Shown piece by piece: positions 15,554-23,151 of a DNA stretch of 64,000 bases. Each line of letters begins with the position of its first letter. Within the stretch, counting starts at the first letter, position 1. The position numbers were made by a program, and so were the translations under genes. Source of the DNA: Butyricicoccus pullicaecorum DSM 23266 (lineage in GTDB: Bacteria; Bacillota; Clostridia; Oscillospirales; Butyricicoccaceae); contig NZ_FUXW01000001.1 of assembly GCF_900167005.1 (NCBI RefSeq), forward strand, positions 310,001-374,000, read 5' to 3'. The notes under the pieces are model-generated. The model saw only the letters and a list, made by a program, of their open reading frames with translations. It was not told where the DNA came from and did no database searches.

Positions 15554-15658
15554 TGCAGCGGGATGCGACAGCTGCACCGCAGGAAGGAATCTTTCCTTTC
15601 GTCCGTCGGACAACTCCCCGTTCCGGCGGCACTTCACGCGCAGCAGTCTACTCTGCTA
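15554..15658 (-). ncRNA. THF riboswitch aptamer
   Basis: Minus-strand sequence carries the hallmarks of the tetrahydrofolate riboswitch: AGAGTAG near the 5' end, GCGTGAAGTGCC, GGGGAGTTGTCC, GGACGAAAGG, GCGGTGCAG and the closing GCATCCCGCTGC, with first and last segments pairing (GCAG...CTGC). It precedes folT and starts 3 bases after the predicted transcript start. Recognised by eye, not by covariance model. Confidence 0.85.
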
Positions 15659-15668
15659 AGACATATTT

Positions 15669-15696
15669 ATTGTAAACTTTTTTGCTGTCTTGTCAA
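15669..15696 (-). promoter_or_regulatory. folT promoter
   Basis: Minus-strand TTGACA (15691-15696), 16-bp spacer, TACAAT (15669-15674), just upstream of the riboswitch. Confidence 0.8.
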
Positions 15697-15730
15697 GTGG
15701 AAAATCGACAGAATACACCGGGCAAAAAAA

Positions 15731-15754
15731 TACGGCACGCGAATGCGTACCGTA
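15731..15754 (-). terminator. Terminator of the feo operon
   Basis: Minus-strand TACGGTACGC-ATTC-GCGTGCCGTA followed by seven T, right after the HAD gene. Confidence 0.85.
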
Positions 15755-15763
15755 GATCAAAGA

Positions 15764-16558
15764 TTACAGATTGAAATGTGCGCGGATGGCACGGACAACA
15801 CCGTTTTCGTCGTTGGACGGGACGGTGCAGTCTGCCATGCGCTTGAGATCGGGGTGACCGTTCTCCATCGCGCAGGCAAAACCGGCCTCACGCAGCAGCT
15901 CGAGGTCGTTGAGGTAGTCGCCGAAAGCCATGGTGTCGGCAATCGGGATACCCAGATAGTCCGCCATGCGGTGCAGACCCGAACCCTTGTTGGTTTCCGG
16001 GTTCATCAGGTCGACCCAGTCCGCGCCTGACAGTACGACGGCAAACTTGTCCTCATACTGACGCAGCACCGGCCAGCAGCCGGTCTCGGCCTTGCCCTGT
16101 TCAAACACAGCCAGCTTGAATGCGGGCTGGTGCTCGAGGTGTGCGATCAGATCGGGCACGACGTCCAGCTTTTCATAGTACATGTGCGCGTTGCGCACGA
16201 AAACCGGGTCGTCATCGCACTCGATGAACGCGCCGTCATGGGTGCAGAGGACGACGTTGACACCGGGCAGGCTGCGGATGGTCTGGATGGGGCCGACAAA
16301 GTAGGACGCGGGCAGCTTGTCGGCAAACAGGCACTCGGTGCCGTCATAGACCGCCGCGCCGTTCTCCGCGATGAACAGCATTTGGTCGGCGATCTCGGAA
16401 AAGGTCGCGTATAGGTTGTGATACTGCCGCCCGCTGGCCGCGGCAAAGCGGATGCCGCGTGCGCGAAGCGTACGGATGAGCGGGAACAGGTCGGGCGACA
16501 GCCGTTTCTGACTGTCCAGCAGGGTGCCGTCCATATCGGCGGCGATCAGCTGCGTCAT
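15764..16558 (-). CDS. Cof-type HAD phosphatase
   Basis: 264 residues. DxDGT motif 'AADMDGTLLDS' (Asp8/Asp10), motif II 'AASGR', 'IAENGAAVYDG' of the Cof cap family, lysine in 'NKGSGLHRM' and 'AFGDYLNDLELL' as motif IV. Cof enzymes dephosphorylate sugar phosphates, FMN or related metabolites; specificity cannot be read here. Its ATG overlaps the end of the DtxR gene by 4 bases, so it is the last gene of the feoA-feoB-dtxR operon, an unusual companion for iron uptake. Confidence 0.9.
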   Translation of the reverse strand: MTQLIAADMDGTLLDSQKRLSPDLFPLIRTLRARGIRFAAASGRQYHNLYATFSEIADQMLFIAENGAAVYDGTECLFADKLPASYFVGPIQTIRSLPGVNVVLCTHDGAFIECDDDPVFVRNAHMYYEKLDVVPDLIAHLEHQPAFKLAVFEQGKAETGCWPVLRQYEDKFAVVLSGADWVDLMNPETNKGSGLHRMADYLGIPIADTMAFGDYLNDLELLREAGFACAMENGHPDLKRMADCTVPSNDENGVVRAIRAHFNL

Positions 16559-16965
16559 TGGGATTCCTCCTCGTTTGTGCGCATATTTGTGCCAGTCCCG
16601 TCGGCGAGCAGCGCTTCCAGGCGCTCGATCAGCTCGTCCGAGACAACGTGTTCGATGCGGCAGGCATCATGCTCGGCGACCTCAGGCGAGACACCCAGCA
16701 CATCGCGCAGGTACTGGCACAGCAGGTCGTGCCGGCGGCGCACTGCGCGTGCGTGTTCCAGACCGGCTTCGGTCAGCACGACCTCACCGTAATAGGCCGG
16801 TTCGACCAGTCCCATATCGCGCAGCACGCTCAGTGCCTTAGATACCGATGCGCGGGATACGCCCACGCGCCGCGCGATCTCGACCGAGCGCACAACGCCC
16901 AGCTCATGCTGGATGTCCAGGATGACTTCCAAATAATTTTCGCCAGATTCATGGATCTGCCGCAT
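16555..16965 (-). CDS. DtxR/MntR-family metal-dependent repressor
   Basis: 136 residues from the ATG at 16965 (GGAGGT upstream). N-terminal winged helix ('SGENYLEVILDI', 'RVGVSRASVSKALSVLRDMGLV', 'LTEAGLEHARAVRRRHDLL') then the metal/dimerisation domain with 'CRIEH'. Cys-x2-Glu-His corresponds to the primary metal site of DtxR/IdeR (Cys102, Glu105, His106), pointing to iron rather than manganese. The SH3-like third domain is missing, as in MntR/short clostridial forms. It sits between feoB and a HAD gene and probably represses the feo promoter upstream (inference). Confidence 0.88.
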   Translation of the reverse strand: MRQIHESGENYLEVILDIQHELGVVRSVEIARRVGVSRASVSKALSVLRDMGLVEPAYYGEVVLTEAGLEHARAVRRRHDLLCQYLRDVLGVSPEVAEHDACRIEHVVSDELIERLEALLADGTGTNMRTNEEESQ

Positions 16966-16981
16966 AGTCCACCTCCAAAGA

Positions 16982-18985
16982 TCAGAACAGAAGCATACCG
17001 ACGTGGTATACGACAAACGCGGTCAGCCAGGCCAGACAGGTCTGGAAGGCTGCGGCACCCAGCGCCCAGCGCCAGCCGCCAAGTTCACGTTTGATGGTTG
17101 CGAAAGCCGACATGCAGGGCATGTACAGCAGGATGAATACCAGAAAGGCGTAGGCGGCGACCGGAGAGAATACACCGGACAGAATCGCGCTCAGATCGGC
17201 GCTGGCCGATACGCCATACAGTACGCTCATCGTCGAGACAACTGCCTCCTTCGCGACAAGACCGGTCAGCAGAGAGACCGAAGCCTGCCACTCGCCAAAG
17301 CCCAAGGGGGCGAAGATGGGAGCGATGAAGCGACCAAACACACCCAAAATGGAGGTCTCGGGCGAAGCCGCGACCGCAAAGGTGGGTGTAAAGTTTTGCA
17401 GGACCCAGATGACGATCGACATCAGGAAAATGACCGTACCGGCCTTGGTGATGAAGTCGCGGGCCTTGTCCCACATGCCGCGCACCGTGCCTTTGAAGGT
17501 AGGCAGGCGGTAAGGAGGAAGTTCGAGCACGAAGCCCGAGGATACATCGCGGAAGACGGTCTTTTTGAGTACGAAACCGGCAAAGATCGACATGAGGATG
17601 CCGAAGACGTACAGACTGATGATGACAAGACCGGCGTTTGCGCCGAAGATAGCGGCCGCGATGAGCGAATAGACCGGCAGTTTTGCACCGCAGGACATGA
17701 AGGGCGTGAGCATGATGGTCATGCGGCGATCCTTCTCGTTTTCCATCGTGCGGGCTGCCATGACCGCCGGGGTGGTGCAGCCGAAGCCCATGAGCATGGG
17801 CACGAAGGACTTACCCGACAGGCCGATGCGGCGCAGCAGCGTGTCCATGATGAACGCGATGCGCGCGAGGTAGCCGGTGTCTTCCAGCATGGACAGGAAG
17901 AAGAACAGCAGGACGATCTGCGGCAGGAAGGAGACGACGCCGCCGACGCCGCCGATGATACCGTCACAGACCAGACCGATGACCCAGTCGGACGCACCGG
18001 CTGCAAGCAGGGCGCTTTCCAACCAGGGAGATAACTTGCCCTGAATGAGTGTCTCAAAAATACCCTTGAGCCATTCGCCTACCGGGCCGAAGGTTGTCCA
18101 GAACATGAGCGCCATGATGGCGATGAAGATGGGGACAGCCAGCCATTTGTTGATCACGACCTTGTCAATGCGTTCGGTCGGGGTGAGCTTGGGATGAGCA
18201 GGCTTGCGGACGCTGTCGCGCACCACGCCTTCGATGTAATCATAGACCGCATCCGCGAACATCATCTCGTGATCGTGTCCGATTTCGTGTGCGCTGAGCG
18301 CGTCGGCCAGATCGTCCATTTCCTGTCTCTGTTCGAGCGACAGCTGGACGTGCGAGACGATCTGTGGGTCGTCCTCGAGCAGCTTGGCCGCGTAGAACGG
18401 ACGGCTGCACGCACGGATGTTGGTCTGCTCCAGAATTTCGGCACCGCGCCGGATGGCCGCGCCCACACCGTGCAGGTAGGCAGGCTGATGGGTGGGCGGC
18501 TGCATTTCGCCTGTGACCGCCTCGAGCAGTGCGTCCATGCCCAGACCGCGTCGTGCCGAGATCGGATAGACCGGCACGCCCAGCCGCTCGCGCAGCTTGT
18601 TGCAGTCGATATGAATATCCTGTGACTCAACGTCGTCGATGAAGTTGAGCGCGATGACCATGGGCAGACCCAAACCAATCAGCTGCATGGTCAGGTACAG
18701 GTTACGTTCCAGATTGGTTGCGTCTACGATGTTCAAAATACCGTCCAGCTCGTCGGACAGCACGAACTCGCGCGCAATGATCTCTTCCTGGGTGTAGGGA
18801 GAGAGCGAATAGATACCGGGCAGGTCGACCACGTCGGTGCGCTTGCCCTGATAGTTGATGTGACCGGTTTTTCGATCGACTGTGACACCGGGCCAGTTGC
18901 CAACGTGCTGGTTGGAACCGGTCAGACGGTTGAACAGGGTGGTCTTGCCGCTGTTCGGGTTGCCGATGATTGCAAGTGTATGCAC
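16982..18985 (-). CDS. feoB: Ferrous iron transport protein B
   Basis: 667 residues, GTG start right after GGAGGG at the end of feoA. N-terminal G domain: G1 GNPNSGKT (8-15), G3 'DLPGIYSL', G4-like 'NFIDD', followed by the helical GDI region. The membrane part has about ten helices with the two Gate motifs ('LLFFFLSMLEDTGYLARIAF' and 'PVYSLIAAAIF'). It imports Fe2+ across the cytoplasmic membrane. Forms one unit with feoA (3-base gap) and the DtxR regulator. Confidence 0.96.
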   Translation of the reverse strand: MHTLAIIGNPNSGKTTLFNRLTGSNQHVGNWPGVTVDRKTGHINYQGKRTDVVDLPGIYSLSPYTQEEIIAREFVLSDELDGILNIVDATNLERNLYLTMQLIGLGLPMVIALNFIDDVESQDIHIDCNKLRERLGVPVYPISARRGLGMDALLEAVTGEMQPPTHQPAYLHGVGAAIRRGAEILEQTNIRACSRPFYAAKLLEDDPQIVSHVQLSLEQRQEMDDLADALSAHEIGHDHEMMFADAVYDYIEGVVRDSVRKPAHPKLTPTERIDKVVINKWLAVPIFIAIMALMFWTTFGPVGEWLKGIFETLIQGKLSPWLESALLAAGASDWVIGLVCDGIIGGVGGVVSFLPQIVLLFFFLSMLEDTGYLARIAFIMDTLLRRIGLSGKSFVPMLMGFGCTTPAVMAARTMENEKDRRMTIMLTPFMSCGAKLPVYSLIAAAIFGANAGLVIISLYVFGILMSIFAGFVLKKTVFRDVSSGFVLELPPYRLPTFKGTVRGMWDKARDFITKAGTVIFLMSIVIWVLQNFTPTFAVAASPETSILGVFGRFIAPIFAPLGFGEWQASVSLLTGLVAKEAVVSTMSVLYGVSASADLSAILSGVFSPVAAYAFLVFILLYMPCMSAFATIKRELGGWRWALGAAAFQTCLAWLTAFVVYHVGMLLF

Positions 18986-18988
18986 GGC

Positions 18989-19216
18989 TTAACCCTCCAG
19001 TTCGATTTTGGCGGCTTCGTCCCGCCGCAGTGATAAACTATATCCGCGCAGGCGCACCGCGATCGGGTCGCCGAAGGGCGCGATGCGCTCAACCGTGATG
19101 CGCACGCCTTTGGTGATGCCCATATCGAGGAAGTGCCGCTTGACTGCCCCCGCAGCCGTCAGGCCGTCCACCACACCGGACTGCCCGGGCTTCAGTCCCG
19201 CAAGCGTTTTTTTCAT
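18989..19216 (-). CDS. feoA: Ferrous iron transport protein A
   Basis: 75 residues, an SH3-like fold protein: 'LKPGQSGVVDGL', 'KRHFLDMGITKGVRITVERIAPFGDPIAVRLRGYSLSLRRDEA'. FeoA is required for FeoB activity. Start at 19216 chosen from GGAGG 12 bases upstream and family length; an ATG ten codons earlier has no ribosome site. Confidence 0.92.
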   Translation of the reverse strand: MKKTLAGLKPGQSGVVDGLTAAGAVKRHFLDMGITKGVRITVERIAPFGDPIAVRLRGYSLSLRRDEAAKIELEG

Positions 19217-19266
19217 GTTTTTTCGATTCCTCCATTTTGTTGCCATAGGTTAACTTCTCATGCATT

Positions 19267-19296
19267 ATTGTAAGCTAAACCTAACCGTTCTGTCAA
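19267..19296 (-). promoter_or_regulatory. feo promoter with iron-box-like operator
   Basis: Minus-strand TTGACA (19291-19296), 18-bp spacer, TACAAT (19267-19272). The spacer and -10 carry TTAGGTTTAGCTTACAATAA (minus strand, ending at 19265), close to the DtxR/IdeR box TTAGGTTAGSCTAACCTAA, with the left half intact and the right half degenerate. Regulation by the operon's own DtxR protein is inference. Confidence 0.65.
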
Positions 19297-19400
19297 TGTG
19301 AAAAGCAACAAAACTCGCCCGGTTCTCGCGGATGCTTCTGTCAGCTGCGCAGAATGGGGCAAAAGACAGCAAAATCAGGCGGATGAAGCGGGTAGAAGAG

Positions 19401-19429
19401 TTGAAGCAGGGGGTAAAATATGATATGAT
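19401..19429 (+). promoter_or_regulatory. Promoter of the thioesterase-mutY operon
   Basis: TTGAAG (19401-19406), 17-bp spacer, TATGAT (19424-19429). Confidence 0.65.
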
Positions 19430-19474
19430 AGCACCAATCTGAAAAAATTACCCAATGAGAAAGGATGTACAAAT

Positions 19475-19894
19475 ATGGCAGATGCATTGGCCTATCTCCG
19501 TCAGCGACAGGAGAACGGAGGCTTTAACGAACTGATGGGACTGCGTGTCAACCATATCCGGCAGGGCTACGCCGAGATCGAGCTGCCCGCCAAGCCCGAT
19601 AATTTAAATCCGCTCGGCAATGCGCACGGCGGTGCAATCTTTGCGCTGTGTGACGTAGCAGCCGGCACGGCAGCGGCATCCTATGGCCGCGTGGGTGTGA
19701 CGCTCAACGCATCCATCAACTATCTGCGTCCGGGCAAGCAGGGCAAGACCCTGATTGCAAAGACCCGTGAGATCAAGGTCGGACGCACGACGGCGGTTTA
19801 CGGCGTGGACGTGACCGACTCCGACGGCACCGAGGTCGCAAACGCGACCTTCACCATGTATTACGTGGGCGACAGCGCCACGCTGCTCAAGTGA
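19475..19894 (+). CDS. PaaI-family hotdog-fold thioesterase
   Basis: 139 residues. Hotdog-fold signature 'NAHGGAIFALCDVAAGTAA' (about 49-67, with the conserved HGG and Asp) and 'LNASINYLRPGKQGKTLIA'. Hydrolyses acyl- or aryl-CoA thioesters in the cytosol; substrate unknown. First gene of an operon in which the next gene (mutY) starts inside its stop codon, an unusual partner. Confidence 0.9.
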   Translation: MADALAYLRQRQENGGFNELMGLRVNHIRQGYAEIELPAKPDNLNPLGNAHGGAIFALCDVAAGTAAASYGRVGVTLNASINYLRPGKQGKTLIAKTREIKVGRTTAVYGVDVTDSDGTEVANATFTMYYVGDSATLLK

Positions 19895-20931
19895 CCGGAG
19901 CGGTAACCGAACCGCTGCTCGCGTGGTATGATGCCGGACACCGCGACCTGCCTTGGCGCAGGACGCGCGATCCCTATCGGATCTGGCTGTCCGAGATCAT
20001 GCTGCAGCAGACGCGAGTCGAGGCGGTTATTCCTTATTATGAGCGGTTTCTGTCTGCCTGCCCGACTGTGCGTGACCTGGCTGATGCCCCTGAGGAAACC
20101 TACCTCAAACTGTGGGAGGGACTGGGCTATTACAGCCGGGTGCGCAACCTGCACAAGGCAGCGCAGGTCATCTGCGACACCTACGGCGGACAGATGCCAG
20201 CAGACCATGCTGCACTCTTAAAACTGCCGGGAATCGGAGATTACACCGCGGGCGCGGTAGCGTCCATCGCCTTTGACATTGCAGAACCGGCAGTCGATGG
20301 CAACGTTCTGCGCGTGGTCGCACGCATTACGGGCGACGAGCGTCCGATTGACGATGCCAAGGTCAAAAAGGACATGCGGGCGCAGGTGGCGGCTATCATA
20401 CCGCACGACCGCCCGGGTGCGTTCAATCAGGCGATGATGGAGCTGGGCGCGGTCGTGTGCATTCCAAACGGTGCACCGCGCTGCGGAGACTGTCCGCTCA
20501 TGCACCTGTGCCGCGCCTGCCACGAACAGACCACCGACCGCATCCCGGTGCGCACACCCAAGAAGGCGCGCACGGTCGTGCATCGCACGGTATTGCTGCC
20601 GCGCTGCGGCGGTCTGGTCGGCATTCGCAAGCGACCGGACATCGGTCTGCTGGCGCGCATGTGGGAGCTTCCGGCCTACGAGCACCCGCTCGAACCGTCT
20701 GCTCTGCGCGACCAACTCGCGGCTGACGGCTGGAAGGTGGAGCGCATGCTGTCGCTGCGTCCGGCAAAGCACATTTTCACACACATCGAGTGGCACATGA
20801 CCGGCTACTACGTCGAGCTGTCCGAGCCGGTGGAAGACCTTACTTGGGTAACGCCGTCCGCGCTGCGCGGCGATTATGCCCTGCCGTCGGCCTTCCGTGC
20901 CTTTTTGAAGGTCATCGAGGAGGAGACATAA
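19891..20931 (+). CDS. mutY: A/G-specific adenine DNA glycosylase
   Basis: 346 residues, GTG start overlapping the thioesterase stop by 4 bases. Catalytic Glu35 in 'SEIMLQQTRVE', helix-hairpin-helix 'LLKLPGIGDYTAGAVASIAF', catalytic Asp136 in 'VDGNVLRV', iron-sulfur cysteines C190, C198, C201, C207, then a C-terminal MutT-like 8-oxoG-recognition domain. The first two cysteines are seven residues apart rather than the six of E. coli MutY. Removes adenine mispaired with 8-oxoguanine. No clear ribosome site, so translation probably depends on coupling. Confidence 0.95.
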   Translation: MTGAVTEPLLAWYDAGHRDLPWRRTRDPYRIWLSEIMLQQTRVEAVIPYYERFLSACPTVRDLADAPEETYLKLWEGLGYYSRVRNLHKAAQVICDTYGGQMPADHAALLKLPGIGDYTAGAVASIAFDIAEPAVDGNVLRVVARITGDERPIDDAKVKKDMRAQVAAIIPHDRPGAFNQAMMELGAVVCIPNGAPRCGDCPLMHLCRACHEQTTDRIPVRTPKKARTVVHRTVLLPRCGGLVGIRKRPDIGLLARMWELPAYEHPLEPSALRDQLAADGWKVERMLSLRPAKHIFTHIEWHMTGYYVELSEPVEDLTWVTPSALRGDYALPSAFRAFLKVIEEET

Positions 20932-21438
20932 ATGGAATATACCCGCGTCACCCACAATTTCCCGCCGCTCTTTGCACCCGACTCCCGGGTACTCATTCTG
21001 GGTTCCATTCCCAGTCCCAAGTCACGTGAGCAGGCATTTTTCTACGGCCATCCGCAGAACCGGTTCTGGCCGGTGCTGGCGGCCGTGTTTGGGGAGGAAG
21101 CGCCCCAGACCATCGAGCAAAAGCGCAGTCTTGCGCTGCGCCATCATATCGCCATGTGGGACACACTGGCGGCCTGTGAGATTCGCGGCGCGAGCGACAC
21201 GTCCATCCGCAATCCTGAGCCCAACGACCTGCCCTGGCTGATCGCCCAGACCCAGGTCAAGGCGATTTTCTGCACCGGTGCGACCTCGCATAAATACTAC
21301 CGCAAGCTGTGTCAGGACAAGACCGGCATCGAGGCCGTCTGTCTGCCGTCGACCAGTCCGGCAAACGCCGCATGGTCGAAAGAACGCCTGATTGAGGCTT
21401 ATCGCGTGATCGCGCAGGCGGTCGAGGCGAACGCATAA
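20932..21438 (+). CDS. DNA-deoxyinosine (hypoxanthine) glycosylase, UDG superfamily
   Basis: 168 residues, ATG directly after the mutY stop with GAGGAGA upstream. UDG-superfamily motifs: 'VLILGSIPSPKSREQAFFYGHPQNRFWPVL' region as motif 1 (positions about 23-52) and 'LPSTSPANAAW' as the HPSP-like motif 2. This pattern fits the hypoxanthine-DNA glycosylase family that excises deaminated adenine. Together with mutY it makes a base-excision repair pair. Confidence 0.85.
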   Translation: MEYTRVTHNFPPLFAPDSRVLILGSIPSPKSREQAFFYGHPQNRFWPVLAAVFGEEAPQTIEQKRSLALRHHIAMWDTLAACEIRGASDTSIRNPEPNDLPWLIAQTQVKAIFCTGATSHKYYRKLCQDKTGIEAVCLPSTSPANAAWSKERLIEAYRVIAQAVEANA

Positions 21439-21501
21439 GAGCGCAAAAGTGGTGTAACGACTTTGATTCGACAAATGTGAAAACAAAGTGACAAGATCGT
21501 A

Positions 21502-21530
21502 CAAAACCAGTCCAAAATGGACTGGTTTTG
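21502..21530 (+). terminator. Terminator of the thioesterase-mutY operon
   Basis: CAAAACCAGTCCA and its complement around AAA, followed by TTTATTTT. The gap 21439-21768 otherwise holds an A/T-rich stretch, a TATAAT at 21632-21637 with a poor -35 and no gene. Confidence 0.9.
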
Positions 21531-21768
21531 TTTATTTTATGTAAAATGACAAGACAAAAGAAACAAAAATGCATAATTGAAACCATATATTTTTTGTCCG
21601 AAGGCATGTAGCGAAATTGTGCGGGCAGAGCTATAATAAAAGTATCCGATTGCACAGGTTTTGTGTCTGTGCAGCGGTGCATGAATATTGTATCCAAATC
21701 GAGAACCCAGCAAGGTAGTGAGAAGACATATAACCCGGTCACCCGGGAGGGACATGAGGAGTTTCGTT

Positions 21769-23094
21769 ATGAATCTGTATATGCGCAACCATGCAATTAA
21801 CCATTTGCTCGACGTGGACAGCTATGGCTGTATTTTTATGTATGCCACCCACTGTGATTTGACCACAGCACCCAGACACATCATTCGCATGACCGAAACC
21901 GTTCAGCCGGATACGCTGCAGGAGGCGCTCAAGATCGCTCTGCTGCGCTTTCCGCAGATGGGTCTTGGACTGACCCGCGGCGACAAGCAGTATCGCTATC
22001 GTCTGCTCGAAAAGCCGCCGGTCGTGCTGCCCTTTGACGATATCTCGCCCTATTACATCGGTTCGGACGATAACAACGGCTATTTGTTTACCTGCGGCTA
22101 CAAGGACAAGACCATTTACATGGAGTATCAGCACTGTACTTCGGATGGCCGCGGCTTCAATGAGTTCATCAAGTGTGTGCTCTATTACTATCTCAAGCTG
22201 TGCGGCAAGCCGGTCGAGAATGACGGCTCTATCCGCACGCTGGATACCGATTATCAGCAGGAAGAGAACGAGGACGGCTTTATCAAGCTGCGCAAGGCAC
22301 AGCAGTCGTCGGAGAATCACTATCCCGATGTGCCCGCGCTGCACCTGCCCGAGTTCGACAACATGGAAGATGAAAACGAGTGGACGGCGGAAATCACAAT
22401 TTCGTTCCCCAAGCTGCATAAATTCGTAAAAAGCAATGATATTTCGCCCCTGACCCTGCTCATGGCGGCACTGTGTCATGCTCTCTACCGTACCTACTAC
22501 GTCGGAACCGACCGCACGGACAATATCGTCGCCGAGGTTCCTATGGATTTGCGCACTTATATCCGCACGCCAACCGTGCGCTTCTTTGTCGCGCTGCTCG
22601 ACCTGCCGTTCCACTACGAGTATTTCAAACTGCCGGTCGTCGAGGCAGCACGCCGTATGAGTGAGTACTTTGACACCCAGCGCGCACTGCCGCACGCAGC
22701 CTTCTGGGCACTCAAGAACGCAAAGCGCGTACAGGACGGCCATCAGGCCGACATGCCCATCGCGGAAAAGGAACAGATGATGCGCGAACAGGCGCGTAAT
22801 TATATCCGCCGAGACAGCTTCATCCTGACCAACATCGGCCCCTTCCGTGTACCGGTCAGCATGGAGAAGTACATCGAGGATTACGGCGCTATCCTGCCGT
22901 GCGCCCATCAGCCGCTCGGCGTGCTGGTCAGCTCCTATCGCGATACGCTCAAAATTTCGCTGTCCCAGCGCGATGAACGCCCCGACCTGATGAATCATCT
23001 GGTTGATGTGCTCGGTGAGCTGGGATTCCCGGCCAAGACCAAGCGCTACATGTTCCACGTCACCCGCTACGACGGCGAACATTTGGCAAAGTAA
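21769..23094 (+). CDS. Condensation/acyltransferase-like protein, paralogue 1
   Basis: 441 residues from the ATG at 21769 (GAGGAG 8 bases upstream; an ATG five codons earlier with GGGAGGG is the alternative). The motif 'QHCTSDG' (His122 to Gly127) is the HxxxDG active-site signature of the CoA-dependent acyltransferase/condensation superfamily, and the overall layout resembles alcohol-acetyltransferase and condensation-like proteins. No NRPS carrier domain is near. The gene at 23152-24477 on the other strand is a paralogue of exactly the same length. Substrate unknown; the neighbouring glycolipid glucosyltransferase makes envelope-lipid acylation a guess. Confidence 0.75.
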   Translation: MNLYMRNHAINHLLDVDSYGCIFMYATHCDLTTAPRHIIRMTETVQPDTLQEALKIALLRFPQMGLGLTRGDKQYRYRLLEKPPVVLPFDDISPYYIGSDDNNGYLFTCGYKDKTIYMEYQHCTSDGRGFNEFIKCVLYYYLKLCGKPVENDGSIRTLDTDYQQEENEDGFIKLRKAQQSSENHYPDVPALHLPEFDNMEDENEWTAEITISFPKLHKFVKSNDISPLTLLMAALCHALYRTYYVGTDRTDNIVAEVPMDLRTYIRTPTVRFFVALLDLPFHYEYFKLPVVEAARRMSEYFDTQRALPHAAFWALKNAKRVQDGHQADMPIAEKEQMMREQARNYIRRDSFILTNIGPFRVPVSMEKYIEDYGAILPCAHQPLGVLVSSYRDTLKISLSQRDERPDLMNHLVDVLGELGFPAKTKRYMFHVTRYDGEHLAK

Positions 23095-23097
23095 AGC

Positions 23098-23137
23098 AAA
23101 AAGCCCTGCATCGGACCGGGATGCAGGGCTTTATTTT
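23098..23137. terminator. Shared terminator of the two condensation-like genes
   Basis: AAAGCCCTGCATC pairs with GATGCAGGGCTTT around a 6-base loop between the convergent genes, with A/T tails on both sides. Confidence 0.9.
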
Positions 23138-23151
23138 TGTATTTAGAGGAC

